DNA from: Lutjanus erythropterus
Lineage: Eukaryota > Chordata > Actinopteri > Lutjaniformes > Lutjanidae
DNA length: 64,000 nucleotides
Reading direction: 5' to 3'
Assembly (NCBI GenBank): GCA_020091685.1
Contig: CM034603.1
Span: 37,337,260 to 37,401,259 of the forward strand
The notes under the pieces were generated by a model, which worked only from the letters and a program-made list of their open reading frames with translations, was not told the DNA's origin and did not search any database. Positions 19,446 to 49,162 of this stretch are shown in pieces; position 1 is the stretch's first letter, and every line of letters starts with the position of its first letter. The translations under genes were made by a program, and so were the position numbers.

Positions 19446-21795
19446 TCCACTCTGTTTTCCTTTATCTTTCTTTTTTTTTATTCACCAGCACATTTAAAAT
19501 TGAATTTCTCTGTGCTTTTGTCTGATTTACATCAAGTTAATGTTAGTTGATGCATTTCTTATTTTATATATGCAGCTTTATGGTCATAATGCAAGAACCA
19601 TACAGTCTCATACTGTCATATAACATTATTTAGTCTTAACATAGACTTAAACCCACACCATTTTTACAGCAAACAAAACGCCTATTTATCAGATACAAAT
19701 TTGACTTTATTCCTCTATTTTATTTAAAGCTTTTAACCCTGTAAAGCCTGACATATGAAATAATTGCTAGAAAATTCAGGTTTTATTTTTAAATTTAAGT
19801 TACAAATTTATATATGTGATTCTTTGGTATCACGTTTTATATGTCAGGCATTTATGAAAATTGATTGGTTGATTGATAAGTTTGATTTTAGAAACAATAA
19901 CAAACATTGTTGATTGCTTTTGGAAAATGTGACACAAGAGGAATATTTATATTTTGCATTTTGGCAGCCATATACAGCTTGGTCATTGTAAACTGAATTT
20001 ATCAGCATAACAAACAGTGAGAAAATTAATTGAAAAGTTAATTATTAGAAAGTGCCCGCTTGCTGTGTGTGATTACAGTTAGAGCAGGTTGCATATTTAA
20101 GATACTCTAAAATATCTAAATTTATCTTGAGATGTTTGTGATTGTGGTGGAATCATGCAGATTGCATCGTAAGATTCAACAGAATAAAGACTGAGGGATT
20201 CACAGATACATTATCTTATGTACTGGCTGTATCATATTTGATCCACACATTTTCAACACAATTTTACTATAAAATAAGGTGCAAAATATTAAGTAATGAT
20301 GGTTATTTCACTAACTTAAATGTTCATATTGTGATATGCCGCCTGCAGTGCTCTGATTATCCACCAGAGGGCAGAAGACATGACTCAGATTGAATACAAC
20401 AGGTATTTCAGGAAAATATTGATCATATTAATCATGTAGACATCTCATGTATCAAATATGATGCAACTGGGTCTGCAATAAATTCATTCATTCATTAAAT
20501 ATTTTGTTGTGAGGTAAAAGTGCTCTCTAACTATGTCAGATCCCTAATTAATTAATTATTTTTCATTTTCTGAGCATGGCAGGGGGTAGGGAGACACTTT
20601 CTGCAGGAAATTAGTCAATTAATGGAACTTAGGATCCTACCATTTTGCACCTTAACAAGTCAGTACAATATACAACACAACAGGTGTTTGCAGGGTCCAG
20701 TATTGACACCCACCTCTCACCAAACGCAACTAAAAATCTACACCAGTGAAAATACATAAGGACAGTCTCCATTAGTTTCTGCAATAGTCCTGTTTCACTA
20801 CAAACCTGCATCACAAGATCACATAAGTTGGTAAACCACATTATTTTTGGTATTTACTGGTGGCAGCATGTGATGTATGATCAGCTATAATTATATTATA
20901 ATCCTCTGATTGATGCTTTCTGTCCTGTTAACTGTTAAAAGAAAAGCTTGGCAGGAAGTGGCACTTAGATTGCAGGGTGGGGAGGAGTTTTTAATGATAT
21001 CAGATCTCATGCAGTTTTAAATTTTCTCAGTTTACCAGACAATTGGCAGATAGACCAGAAAGTTAAATTTGGATCGTGGGTGTCCACCGGTAAGTTTCAG
21101 TTGTGGTTCTCCAAGGAAAACAAAGTTTGGGAACCTCTGCTTTCAACCAGTCCACAAGCTCTTTTTAAAATGGTGTCAAGCTGAGAGGTCTGTTTTACAA
21201 CTGCACCAAGAATAAGTAAAAAAATAAGTATTAACATCCACAAAATAATGTGTTTTAATATATTTGGACACGTCACTGCTGTGGCACAGCATCTAATTTA
21301 TTTCAGGAGAGAATTCTGTTCAGACGACAGTGTTAACATGCTGAGAGGGACATTTTTTACAGTGGAGCTAAGTGGCCGTAATAAGCCGCTGGAGTGACAT
21401 ACGAGCCGTGGGGAAGATCAGTGAATAAGAGGAGTGAATGTGAGGCTTTAATGACGGGGGATTGGTGGGCACTTTGGTCGCCTTGGCACTCACATTCAGA
21501 CACATTCAGACACATTCAGGCACACAGCGGTAATTGGCTGAGGAGGAAACAGGGCTGCTGAGGGCCTGGGAACAGCTGCCCCCGGGAAAAGATACACAGA
21601 CTTCCAGCTAATAATTATAACAAGAATGAAATTAAATGAACCAAGGAGGGAAGAAGTAATTGGCACACATGTTCTGTGGCTGCGTTCCCACTGTGGACAT
21701 TCATTCTTAGGCTGGACATGGATGAAACAGGATTTACTGCTGACAGAAATCAAATTTAAACAACATACCCACTCATACAGTTTTCAATTCAGTAC
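19446..21795. other. intergenic DNA between hhla1 and kcnq3
   Basis: AT-rich, with a truncated AGTTTGGGAACC-type repeat end near 21.1 kb (CAAAGTTTGGGAACCTCTGC). No supported gene on either strand. Confidence 0.5.
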
Positions 21796-23084
21796 TTTAT
21801 TAATAACTGGTGCAATTGAAAAGACAAAAAATAAAAAAATCAAGTAAGAATACATTTGCATATTATATCATCAAAACAAAATATTCAAAGTGGTTTAATA
21901 CAGAATAGAAATGGAAAGTCGTTTTTTTTTTTCAAACTGGAATGAGAAAAATGATGCACAGCTCTGAAGGCCACTAGTGTAAAGTTGTCCAAACTTCCCT
22001 TAAATAAAACCTAAAAACATCGAAACTGCTTCTGACCCAAAAAAAAGCTGCTGTCAGTTAACTCACAGAAAGCTGTCTGTAATATCCAGTCTCTATGGGT
22101 TTTTTTTTTTTCTCTAGTCGACTTTTTTTCTCAAAGTGTCATGGCTGCATTTACACAGGAAACAGCATTTTTAACATCTCTTTGTATCTCGTCTCACGTC
22201 TCGCTGTGAAAACCATTCTGTCCTCTAGGAGGTCACATGACGCCTTGATTCGTCAGACGTGACGTGGTTTTGCTCCGTCCCCCACACGGCTTCTTGCACC
22301 ACCAGGAGAGTTTCAGAAGCAGAGCGTCTTGCCTGTGTGATTACATCGACTCGCTCAGAGTTTGTTGTTTTGGTCCTTCTTCCTTGCTTTTTGTGCTTCT
22401 ACCATGAATAAATACGCTACATTCTTAATAGATTCTTTTCGTGAGTCTGAACAGAGTCTTTTATTTTGAAACCTGACCAGATTCATTCATTCTGCTCTGT
22501 GCAGCTTGTTGTGGCACCCATCAGAAATCCGGCGCATATTCAGAGCAGAGAGCTGCTTCACAAGCAAAAGCATCACGAGCGTTGTCTAGAGCGGCCGCGG
22601 CAAGGCAACCGTGACGCGACGTCGCTGTGTCCAGTGGAATCAAGGCATAAGAGGTCCACAGGTCTGTGTCCTCTGTACCGAAACTGTGCAGAAAATTTTG
22701 TGCTATTTCAAATGTTGTGCAGGTTTTTTTTTTAAAAGCTAGGTGTCGTAGTATCTGGCCAAGGTTAAGGTACGGTTACACTCTGTCTTCAGTTTAGTTT
22801 TTTTGGCACATTTTTTAAGTCGCTTCTTACACTTTAGGTGGACCGCCCATTGTTCCAAAATCCCAATAGTCTGAAAAATGTCCCTGTGACATGAAAGCCC
22901 ATTTGTCCAACACCCAAAAACAAGCACATTGCTCTGAAAATGCGTACTCCTTGCAGTAAACATTCAAAACACCTCGTGAGCAATTTTTCTGTTGAAAAGA
23001 GGTTAAAAGGTGACCGTAGTCATGTAAAAGAAAGTCCTGTTTTTAAAATTAAAAATTACTCAAAACAGAAATACGTATGTCCAC

Positions 23085-23245
23085 ATGTTTGGGCCTATTT
23101 TTCAAGTCTTTTCTGTAATAATTATTTTCAGTTAGTTGTTTGCTCCATAAAATGTCAGAAAATGGTGCAGGATGTTGATCAGAGTTTCCCAGAGTCCAAG
23201 ATGTCGTCCCTGTTTTGTCCACAACTCAAAAATATTCAGTCATGA
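23085..23245 (+). mobile_element. hAT-type MITE, partial copy
   Basis: It contains GTTAGTTGTTTGCTCCATAA, AATGTCAGAAAATGG, TTGATCAGAGTTTCCCAGAG and CACAACTCAAAAATATTCAG. Both termini are missing. Confidence 0.6.
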
Positions 23246-24941
23246 TAATGAATTAGGAGCTGTGTGTGCACTGTGCATGGTAGTCATATTAGTCTTTATT
23301 TTAAAGTTGTAATTCTACAAATAATCCCCTTTTTCACAAAACGCATCTATAATCTGTTTACGTCTTTTTTATCTGCAACTGTAATGGAATACAGTTACCT
23401 TTTTTTTAAATATCCAGATTGCATATTCCATGTAATCTGTTACCTCCCAAACCTGGATTTAGCACCAAAGTCACAACAGTCACTAAACTAACAACACAGG
23501 CAGTGCGGATTTTTGGAGCAATGTGCGTTTGATTTTGGATAACAGGTTATCAGACAAATGCTTTCAGTTCAGTGGGACATTTTCTGGACTGTAGGAGTTG
23601 GTGTTGGTGAGTGGACAAAGTCTTTTTAATAAGAACTTTGTGATATCAAACTTTTTAAGATAAAGGCTCCGTACCAGCATTTCTGGAAACAGAGATGCCT
23701 TCACACTCAGAATGAGATGAGAGCTTAAATATCAGTATCGTCGCTGTTTGCGCGTTTGTGCAGAAATATGTACAGGACGTGTTCAGCCTAGCTTAACACA
23801 AAGACCAGAGGCTGGGGGAAACAGCATCAAAAGAGAGAAATCACACCTTCCAAAAGCTGCTCAAAAACGTGTTTTATCTTTAAATATCATGTCTGATAAA
23901 AATGTAAACATTTCAGATGTCTGTGTGTCTGTATAAATGCAGCCTTCCACATAGATATTACCAGCAGCTCTGTGCTGACAGCCATAGCGAGAAAAGCAAA
24001 ATAAAAAAAAATATACGTTGAAAAGAACTGTACTGTAAAAGGCCAAGGCACAAATAATTTGTAGCAATTAAAATGTCCATAAAATTACAGGTTATGTAGA
24101 ATGTGTCGATCAGTGCATTGCTTGGTATGCAGTTACAGTGAGTACAACCATACTTAACAGAATAATCACAGCAAGCAGTATTGCCCTCTTGACTACACGG
24201 ATGCCATAAAGTGCTCCTTTTCATCCAGGATCGATGCACACAGACAGTTCACTCACAGAGAGTTGAAGAAAATCAAAGACACACATGTGAGAACACATGA
24301 AAGAGGGCAGAGATGTGTTGAAAATGCTTCTTTTAGGTACAAACATGATTCATATAAGGACCAGGTTATGGCTCTGAAAGACAGGAGAAGGGTTTTGATT
24401 TAAGCCATCGAGAGAAATCGGATTTAAAAAAAACCAAAAAACATTGCCAACATGTGATACTGTATATAGTAGTGAAATAAATATTAAGTGTTTTTAGCTT
24501 TTTTTTCCTGCAGGATTACTCGAGTGTTGTGTCTACATTCAGAAGAGAATCGCCTGCAAGACTGCTGCAGAATAAAATGTGCGGACGGCTGCTACAACTT
24601 TGAACCAGTGTTTCCTCTCTGTCCAGTCACTAGAAGTGAGTCACCACTGCAAGAAAAACCTGCGTGAAAAACCGCCTTCAGAATTCAATAAGTACTGGTG
24701 CCAGAGGTTTAAGATAAACTCCCTGATTTTTATGTAGTCTCCAAACACTGTGCCAGAACAGCAAAATTTCACTGAAACCATCAAACACCAATAAACGCAG
24801 GAAAAAATGTGAGTTAAGGAGAGGAAACACCACCGGGGACAATTTTGTCTGCCAAGGTGGAACTAATCCTTCTGTCTCAATTTATAATTAGTACAATAAC
24901 ACCAGTAACAGATTAAAATAATATTAAAATTTTTAAAAGGG

Positions 24942-25326
24942 ATAGTTCACCCAAAAATGGCGTAATCCAAATCTCCTAAAGTCCCAACATGCCGTTTGCA
25001 CACAGTGCGCACGTGAACGTGGCTCCAAATTAAAAACATGGTGTAAATAACATTTTTTTAGTCAACTTGGCATGTTGGGGCTTTAGGAGACTGAGATTAC
25101 ACCAGACGAACAGTATGGAGGTATTTCATGTTTTTATTCTGCTGTTTTGGTTTTTTTTACATTTAAAAACTGGTCACCTTTCATTTTCCTTGTTTGGGAG
25201 TTTCTGCAACACTGATAAACTCCAGCAGCTTTTTGTGGACTAAAAAACTAAACCTGGCCTTCGATCAGTGTGAGGGTGAGTAGATTACGACTGAATTTTT
25301 ATTTTGGGGTGGACCATACCTTTAAG
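24942..25326. mobile_element. MITE with AAAGGGATAGTTCACCC ends
   Basis: The left end TAAAAGGGATAGTTCACCCA and right end GGGGTGGACCATACCTTTAA are inverted. Inside, CTCCTAAAGTCCCAACATGC and its inverse GCATGTTGGGGCTTTAGGAG form a subterminal hairpin. Confidence 0.6.
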
Positions 25327-28300
25327 ATCTGATTTTTTTTTTAATTCATCAGTGTCTGGATGGTTACAGCAGATTCTGACTTTTGGAAAATATTCCAAAT
25401 TTAAAACGTGAACAGACAAACAGACGAAATCAAATTCTGATTGTCAAATGAACAGTTACAGGATTCTTTCCAATAAAAAAAGACTGAATCCTGCCTTTTG
25501 AGGGATTAATCATGTTTGTACTGTTTTCTCTGTGGTGACTCTGATAACTCACATCGCCTGTAAATAGCAAACTAAAGTCACCAGTGCTGGTTGGAACAGG
25601 TGTTACTGAAGTTATCACAGGGACGTTTCCAGTTAGACACATCTGAGTTACTCCTCATCCTGTTCAGTGAGCTTTAACATCTGACTCACAACAGAACACG
25701 TCAGCCGATCGCACACAGCTGATTCAGAAAAAGAAGACAAAGCTACCAGAGCAGCCATCACCAGAACAGGATGGTCTCATGGGACGGTGCATAAATAACA
25801 CACCACCTGTCATGTATGAACATTTTACGCTCTTCGCATGTCATTTAACACCTTTTGTCCAGTGCGTTTTATGAGCACAGGAAGTCAGGTGACCTTAGTT
25901 GTCATGGTAACAATAATTAACATGTGGTTTACATTTTGAAACCATTGCAGTTTGGTAAGTTCTAGGCATCAAAACTACTTGGTTAGGTTTTGGAAAAGAT
26001 CACGGTTTGGGTTAAAACAAGTTTAATTGTTATATAAGTTGAAGCTACGACAAGGAACTTTAATATTTTGCTGATTTTTGTTGAGGCTCCTGTGGACAAA
26101 AGCTGAAGTGTTTCCTCCATCATGACCACAAAATATAACGTCAAAAATAAAATAAGAATGATCTGTATAAATACCTCCTCTGTCTTTCTTTTAACTGTGT
26201 AATTCACTACTCACTGTAAATCTAAAAACTGTAAACAGGCTCGTCTCATCTTTGCTTATGTAGGTCATATAGAGGCGTCAATATTAAATTAAACAGGTTT
26301 AACGTTCCACACCAGATGTAAATACATGACTTAAATGATGCAAGTTAAAATAAGTCAACACAGACTTTTGTTTTTACGCAGGACGTGAACAGCGGTCCTC
26401 CAACACAGTCTCATGACAGTTTGTGTTACAGTTACAAATTTGTGCACATGGACAATAAGTTTCCTCTATTTGTGATACTCAGCACAACTGTCAAACTATC
26501 CATCGTTCTTCACTTTACACTTTAAAAATTAAGGTCTTGGGTAGTTTTAAGCACCAAAACTACTTGGTCAGATTTTAGGAAATATCATTGTTTGGGTTGT
26601 TTGACCCACCCATCCACCCTAATTTCCTCCATACACGGATTTTCTTTCTCTTTATTCCATGTTGGACCAAATTACTTTGAAATTCGTGCTAACCGCCATG
26701 AAAAAATCTTGACAATTCATGTCCATGTACACAAATCTATAGATTATGTCTCATGACTGTTTCACAAACTGCTGTGATTCTGGGCTGGGCCTCCTGGGTG
26801 ACCCATCCATCCACCCCAACCTCCTGCAAACCTCCATGACCTTTTTATACAATGCCACCTGATATGTTTTTCTTTATGACATAATATAGTGCAAATGACA
26901 CGCAAAAAAAGGCATTGTGATAACATGCAAACTAACCTAAGACACTGTAGTGGGTTATTCATACACCATTTGTTGAGACCAGGCTGTAAATTTCCCTCCA
27001 TTGACTTCATCAGCTGATTTAAACCTCTCCAACAGAGGCCTGTTGCTTCACAAGACAAAATGGATTCATGCTTTTTTCTTGTAACAAACTTGTTTGCACT
27101 GAACACAAGTGAAAAAGTTTCCGTCTCATGGTTTGAACTTTTTCAGTTCACCATTGAGCCCGCAGCTTGTGGTGGAGAGGTTCGATATAAAGACGTCACT
27201 GAAGGAAGTCTGCAAAGTAGAATTTAGAGTAACAGTTGGCCATAGAGGTTTCATATGAAAATAATGTCTGGGCATATTTGCCCATCACACAAAACATGGC
27301 ATTTAATTAACAAAACCCATGTGGACAGGAAATTGAAATCAGTATTACACTTTAAAAAGTAATCCTAGAACATGAAATATTGAGGGAATGGCACTGTTCC
27401 CACATTTGTCTTAACAAGTCAGTGAGTCTCGCATTTAATTTAAGACATTTTTTGTCTTAAAATGAGAAAAAATTGCAAATTTACTTTAGTTTCCCTTGTT
27501 TTAGGAAATTAAAAGAGATTACTGTATGTTAAGAAAATACAGTTTGATGAAACATGTTTATTTGTATTGGAATCAGGTGAAATAATCTCACACAGCTGGC
27601 AGATTTTGTTTACTGGTTCCAAGGAAGTTCAGTAAATAAAACTGTGTGGCTTAAGACAAAATGACTTGTTAACATAAGTAAATGAACATAAATTACACTG
27701 TTTTTATTCTTTTTATTCATGAGTATAAGTACTTCAGGTTTATGTGTTTGTAATCTGAAAAATATTTCATGACAGGTCAACTGTCTTTGCTAGCATCGCT
27801 ATTTTCCCCAGTGTGTATCAGTGTCTTGGAAGACAATTTATTCTGTTTGAACAACTTACAAAATATTAAAATGTTCAGTTTAACAGTAATTTGCCATGTA
27901 AATATAAATGTACCAACACTGTAATAGTTATTTCCAATGATCTTAAACTGATAGATGTCAGTAAATTTAGAAAGGAAGCAATAAGAGTTTAAAATTTTGA
28001 ATGGAAGCAATGTAAGTGTAACATTTTTCTGTGAAGGCAACAAAAACACTGGAGTCTGATGAGTTCGGAGAGTGAGATCTGTCTGATGCTGAGACGTTTA
28101 ACTTCAGCAAATCCAGAACACTGAGAAACTCCACTCTGAATGGATACAACAGGTTAACTTTTACGCCGATAGCAAAAGAAACAAACAAACGAGAAGTGAA
28201 ACGTTACAACCTTTACATTTCTGTGCAGCTGAAATCATGTCGAGTCTGAATTCAGTGAATGAGCCAAAAGCATCACAAAAGCTACAAAAACAGCATTTTA

Positions 28301-29269
28301 CAAAAGCAAGACTTGTACTGTGTGCTAGTTTAAAAAAAGACAAATCACTAGAGAAGGAAACAGAGTTCACATTCATAAATCCAGTGTAGTGTGTTTGGTG
28401 TGTGGTGAGATGAAGTGGCACTGAAACACTAAATATAGAATGACTTTGTGGAGTCATTCTCAATGTTGTTTCTCGCTTCAGAGGCACAATGAATGAATGT
28501 CTACAGGGATATATCATCGTGGTATGATCTTCATTCTATATGTGGTGACAATTTGTGTCTGCATCGCAAGATAATTTATTTGTAGAATATATAATTGAAT
28601 GGGTTTCAGTAGAAGAAGAGTAATAGTAACTGCAATACAATAAGATAAATAGATAATAATTATAAGTGTTTGGTTCACCTCGTTCACTTCACAGACTGTC
28701 TGTTGCTGCCTCCACACCAGGCTTCAATTTGAGCAACTGACTTAAAAAATGTGATAAGTCGCGATGATAAAAAGGGAAATAAAACATAATTTCATCATAT
28801 TTTTGGATTTGTTGTGATCACCATGAAGAAATATGAGTCAGGTCCCAAATACAGGCTGGGGGATCAACTCCCAGTGGTCATATTATGTGCAAACATTGAG
28901 CATAACGTATATATCCATCGCTTTAATTTAATAAATTCAGAAATGTAATCACACAGTTTTCACCTCGTTGTTCTGGATTATTAATTTGACGTTTTGGTGT
29001 CACTGTGAAAGTATGTGTACGATATTTTGCAGTAAAACCCACAAGCGCCACAAGATGACAGTAGTTACACTTGAGGCATTGTATAGGAACTTTGGAAGTC
29101 AATAATTTTCCTGCAACTGTTTCACAAGAAAAGTCTCATTAAGAAATTAAGTGTTTCTATTGGCTGAAATGCTAGAGGGCTTTTATTTTGAAATGTTTCT
29201 ATTAACAGTGGAATGAAGTAACCTGAAGTAACAGGGAAACCGGGAGCAGATCATAGTGAGAATTAAAAA

Positions 29270-29635
29270 TAAAGGCCTGCTTCAAATAAAGGCCTTGTAA
29301 TCCCTGCAGTTATGGGCCCCAGTTAAGTTTGTATTAGCAACTTATGTAGTAACTTTAACATGGCAAATGGGAGCAGATCAACATGAGGCTTCCAACAAAA
29401 ATATGACCAGTTATCTTTACCAAACAGAAGGAAATTAAGGCCTGTCTCTAATATAAGCCTGCTTCAAATAAAGACCTGGTTCCCCCTACAGTAACATGTA
29501 AGTAATATGGTATTAGGATCAAATGAAAACAAGGCTTTGTACTAAAATATGACCAATTATGCTTTAACAGGCGGTGGTCTGCTTCTAATTAAAGCCTGCT
29601 TCAAATAAAGGCCTGGTGTAAATAAATGCCAGGAT
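29270..29635. repeat. CTGCTTCAAATAAAG repeat (three units)
   Basis: GCCTGCTTCAAATAAAG followed by GCCT or ACCTGG occurs at about 29276, 29457 and 29597, with related strings such as GGCCTGTCTCTAATATAAGC between. It is a degenerate array of unequal spacing. Confidence 0.65.
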
Positions 29636-31678
29636 CACTATTTGAGAAAATTCGGCATGCTGGTTAATTTGAGTTTTCCTCTGCCTCAAGGAGGGAGGCA
29701 ATATTCCTATAAATACATACACTCATAAACCTAGATAGGGCATTGCTGCTATCTAGCTTAGGATAGCCTGTTTTTCCCAGTGGCCACTCACGTTATTGCA
29801 GTGAAGAATTCCCCTGTGGTACAGAAACTGCAACCAAGGTCAATTATATATTTGCAAAACTTTGCTAGAGCCAAGAAAAACTATTTTAAAATGAAGTCAG
29901 TGGAAATGGCTAAACATAACATGAATAAAACTTTACATTACCTCTTTCATGAACATGATTTCTTAATCATGTCTGATAGATTTTCATCAGCAATGGTGGT
30001 TGTTTAATAACTTAGACAACAACTCCCATGATCCTGTGCTACTTCACATCCTCATCAATGCCTGTCAGTTGTTGCTGTTTTGATTGAGAGCGGCAGAAAT
30101 GACACACTGTGCATTTAAACAAATTAATCTCAAAAATGAGCATAAAACTGCATTTTTCTGCTGAGTGAACTGATCACACTCCAAGCAGGTGCACTTTCTA
30201 TTGAAGCCCAGTGTGGAAACCAATCTATAAAACCCACCTGACTCTAAAGGTGCTTGAACATGCTATAACTGTGTAATAATCCAAGTGTGTAGATATAGTT
30301 GGTTTTCAAATATTACATTCAGTATCTGTGTCGTCCTAAATCTAAAGTAGTAAATGCTGTTTAGGCCTTTATGTGGTCTCCTGTAAAGCTCTTTTTGTTG
30401 CAGTAAGTGGTGCTTGGGCTCCTGTTGTTTCTTTTAAAAAAAATGTCAGAAACCTCAGCCTTTGCAGCCAATCACTCTCTAGTACTTCTACACGTCCCCC
30501 TGGTTTATCCAGTATGTGGTGTTGTTGCTTACAGTGTGAGTTTGTGTTCATAACTGGACATTCGAGTTGCTCGCAGTGCAGCAGTGAACTGTACAGGAAA
30601 TTTGTGTTTGTTCAGAAGAAATTTAGATTAAAAAAAATATGTTATGATGTGTTTTTTGAACAGGTGGAAAGTAAATTCATTTTGTAAACTTCTTAAAAGA
30701 AGTTAATAGAAAGAGATTTTGTCGATATTGAATGTTTATAACTGATGCTGAAATTGAGCTGTGGAAAGTGCTACATTCAAACACTGGATCATGGCCACAT
30801 TTAGTGACACATGAGTGATTTGAGGGTAAATGTTCTTTTAATTTCATCATTTTGTACCACAATTCATCACAATAATAATTATAATAATTATTAATTATAT
30901 GATTACCTGGAGCAATTAAAGAAGCCCATGTTCAAATAAGAGGATTATATACTGTTCTGCTAAGAAGCTGGATAAGCCTCCTGAGTTTGTACTCAAAATG
31001 TGATCTCCATCACAGTTGTCAGAATTTTCTACACAGAAGAAAACAAAAACTCCAGAATTCTGTGTTTGGGGAAATTATGGTGAGAATTTTGTGCCAGAAT
31101 TGATATTTTACCAATTTCAGATATGGCATAGGGGATTAAAAACACTGCTATCAATAAATTCTCTGGAATAACTCAGGGAATAATTGTTCAGTGCAAATAT
31201 GTCAACAAAAGCTCACGGGGTGGTGACATGTCTTCGGGGCTGCGTCCGGCTGAAAATACAAGGTGCTCTTTTAAATATGCCCAAGAGAGTGGAAGCGGTC
31301 TTGGTTGCTATAAAACAGAGTATTTGCAGAAGTAACAGTTTATGTGTTGCAAGTTCCTAATTTTGCACATAATGTAAAAAGGTGAGCACAGGTTCCCTAC
31401 TTGCTCTGGATGAAGAGAAGGCTGCAGCACATGGAGGAAGAGAAAATGTTCAGCGAGTGAACATACATGAATTCATACCTGGCATTACAATGTTTCTCCA
31501 AATGCATCTTCAGTGACCACTTGTGATCAAATCTCACTTCCCTGCTGTATGCATTTTTCAGTTAAATGTCCATCACTGTCCATTTTGCTGTACAATATGA
31601 AGATTCTACTTTTCATTCTTTTTTTAGTTCACACTAATCAGGCTACATGAGCCTCATGTTTTAGCTGCGAGACGCCCC

Positions 31679-31826
31679 GTGGTGCGCTGGGATTTTGTAC
31701 GTGAACTATGAGCAGCATGCACACTTTTATTTCTTCTGACTGCGTGGAAATCTGATGATTTCACATCACAGTTGACAAAGAAAGACTTTAATGAAAAGTA
31801 AAAGTGTGCATCCCAGCGCACCATGG
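31679..31826. repeat. inverted repeat with TGGTGCGCTGGGAT arms
   Basis: The left arm GTGGTGCGCTGGGAT plus GCACACTTTTAT pairs with the right arm AAAAGTGTGCATCCCAGCGC and ACCAT. The left arm carries a 20-odd bp insertion between its two blocks. It is probably a small palindromic element. Confidence 0.6.
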
Positions 31827-32722
31827 AGCATCTCTCCTGTCTCACAATGTGGATAACAGTAGTTCGGCGCTCCATCTCACTACTGGCGTCTGTAACAGAG
31901 TGTCAATACACAGCGCTCCCTTTGCAAACAATTAAAAAAATACACTGGCATCAGGAAAAATGGACACAGCCCCTTTAACTGTGAATGCATCCTTGGAGTA
32001 TATGTTTACTTTTTCAGGTACTTATTTATTGTATCTTTGCATTTGTCAGGTTTTTTGTTGGTCATTTGTCTTTCAAAGAGATTGTGGCTTTGTATTTGTC
32101 ATGCAATGGTTTCCACATCATATCTTCAGTAATAGTTGTTAATCTCCAGCCAAGTTTGAATTTTGTGTGGTTGTATGATTCTATTCAGATGCCAGGTGGT
32201 CGACTTTGGCACATAGAACACTATAATATGTGTGAAAGTAAAGTCATCAGTAATAGTAAAATATTTTCTCTTATGTAGGCATCTAATCAGTGTCAGGATT
32301 AGAAATGTTAGCTACTATTTTGCTTTGATATTATAAATCATTTGATCATCAGCTAATAATAGCGATAATAAACTGAACTTAGCAGTCAAGATGCTCCACA
32401 ATCTTAGTAAATTAAAGACGTACAGGTGGTTTATATCCCTGAATTCATGTGCCAACAAAGCAGCAGAGATTTAGTGTTTCAAATTCTGTTGAAATTTTCT
32501 GTTTTTTTTTTTTTTCAACTGGAAAGTTTGTATGCATAAAGTGGTGACATACAACTCAAGAGCACAGTGGTGGTGTGAAAACAAAGTGACGGGATCAGGC
32601 AGTCTGGTTTCTGGACAGAACTGATCCTCAGAAAGGTTTTACAGCACAACGTGAGAAAAGCAGAGATGGTGAAACACGACTGCCAGCAACTAACCAGTGT
32701 TTTGTTACCCAAGTCCCTCTTT

Positions 32723-32750
32723 ATCTCTCTCTCACTCGCAATCTCTCTCA

Positions 32751-32785
<35 letters not shown>

Positions 32786-32818
32786 TCAGAAACACACACA
32801 CACCACACAACATACAAA
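32723..32818. repeat. compound (CT)n-(CA)n microsatellite
   Basis: CT-rich tract (to about 32769) passing into CA repeats with interruptions. It is in the 3' flank of kcnq3. Confidence 0.93.
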
Positions 32819-33430
32819 ACAAAGAGACAGGAGACTTTTGGTTCCAGTATCACCCTCCAACCGTCACCCCTAGAATGGTGCATTATCATGCAAACCATGC
32901 AAAAAACAATGAAAATGTATTCATATAAAAAAATAAGTGTTACAAAATGGCATAGCAAGTATATGTATCCATTCAATCGCTTTTTCCGTTTCCTGATATC
33001 CTGAACTTTGCAGTGTCTACACTAAAAATCGCATGCGTTACATGCAGTGCGGTTGGCTTTGCAGCGATAAAGCTTTTGGGTGTATATAGTATGTATATTA
33101 ATGTTCTTTTTTTATTTTAGCTAAATTTTTGCGAAGAGTGCGCTGTACAGAGTTTTACTTTACAAACTGTCTGGTTTCCCTTTTTTTTCCGGGCAGTCTC
33201 GATGCCATGGCTCTCTGGACGACGGTCGGTTGATGAGATCAGTGGGGGCCTCTGAAGGTCGATGACCTTTCCCACGACCTCACAGCATCAAGGCGGATTA
33301 GACCCACCTTTCCTCCAAATGTTTTGGTCCAGAGGTGTGGCTTTGACCCAATCTGACTTGGGTTTAGAGGCATGGGTTGGATTTAAGGTCTTAACTCAGA
33401 GTTGTGGATTTCTGTGTGGCTGGACACTTC

Positions 33431-49162
<15,732 letters not shown>

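Larger units (their letters stand above)
21796..33430 (-). other. kcnq3 3' flank, possible long 3' UTR
   Basis: No coding exon is recognised here on either strand. Human KCNQ3 mRNA has a 3' UTR of several kilobases, so much of this DNA could be transcribed. On the minus strand the first AATAAA after the stop is at 33116-33111. A further candidate end is AATAAA at 21801-21796, beside a T-rich stretch. The region also holds a CT/CA microsatellite near 32.72-32.82 kb, MITE copies and a three-fold CTGCTTCAAATAAAG repeat. Which poly(A) site is used cannot be seen from sequence alone. Confidence 0.3.

Noticed and set aside
32515..32976. 153-codon minus-strand frame with Glu/Arg repeats
   Set aside because: The Glu/Arg and Val/Cys repeats come from the CT/CA microsatellite.
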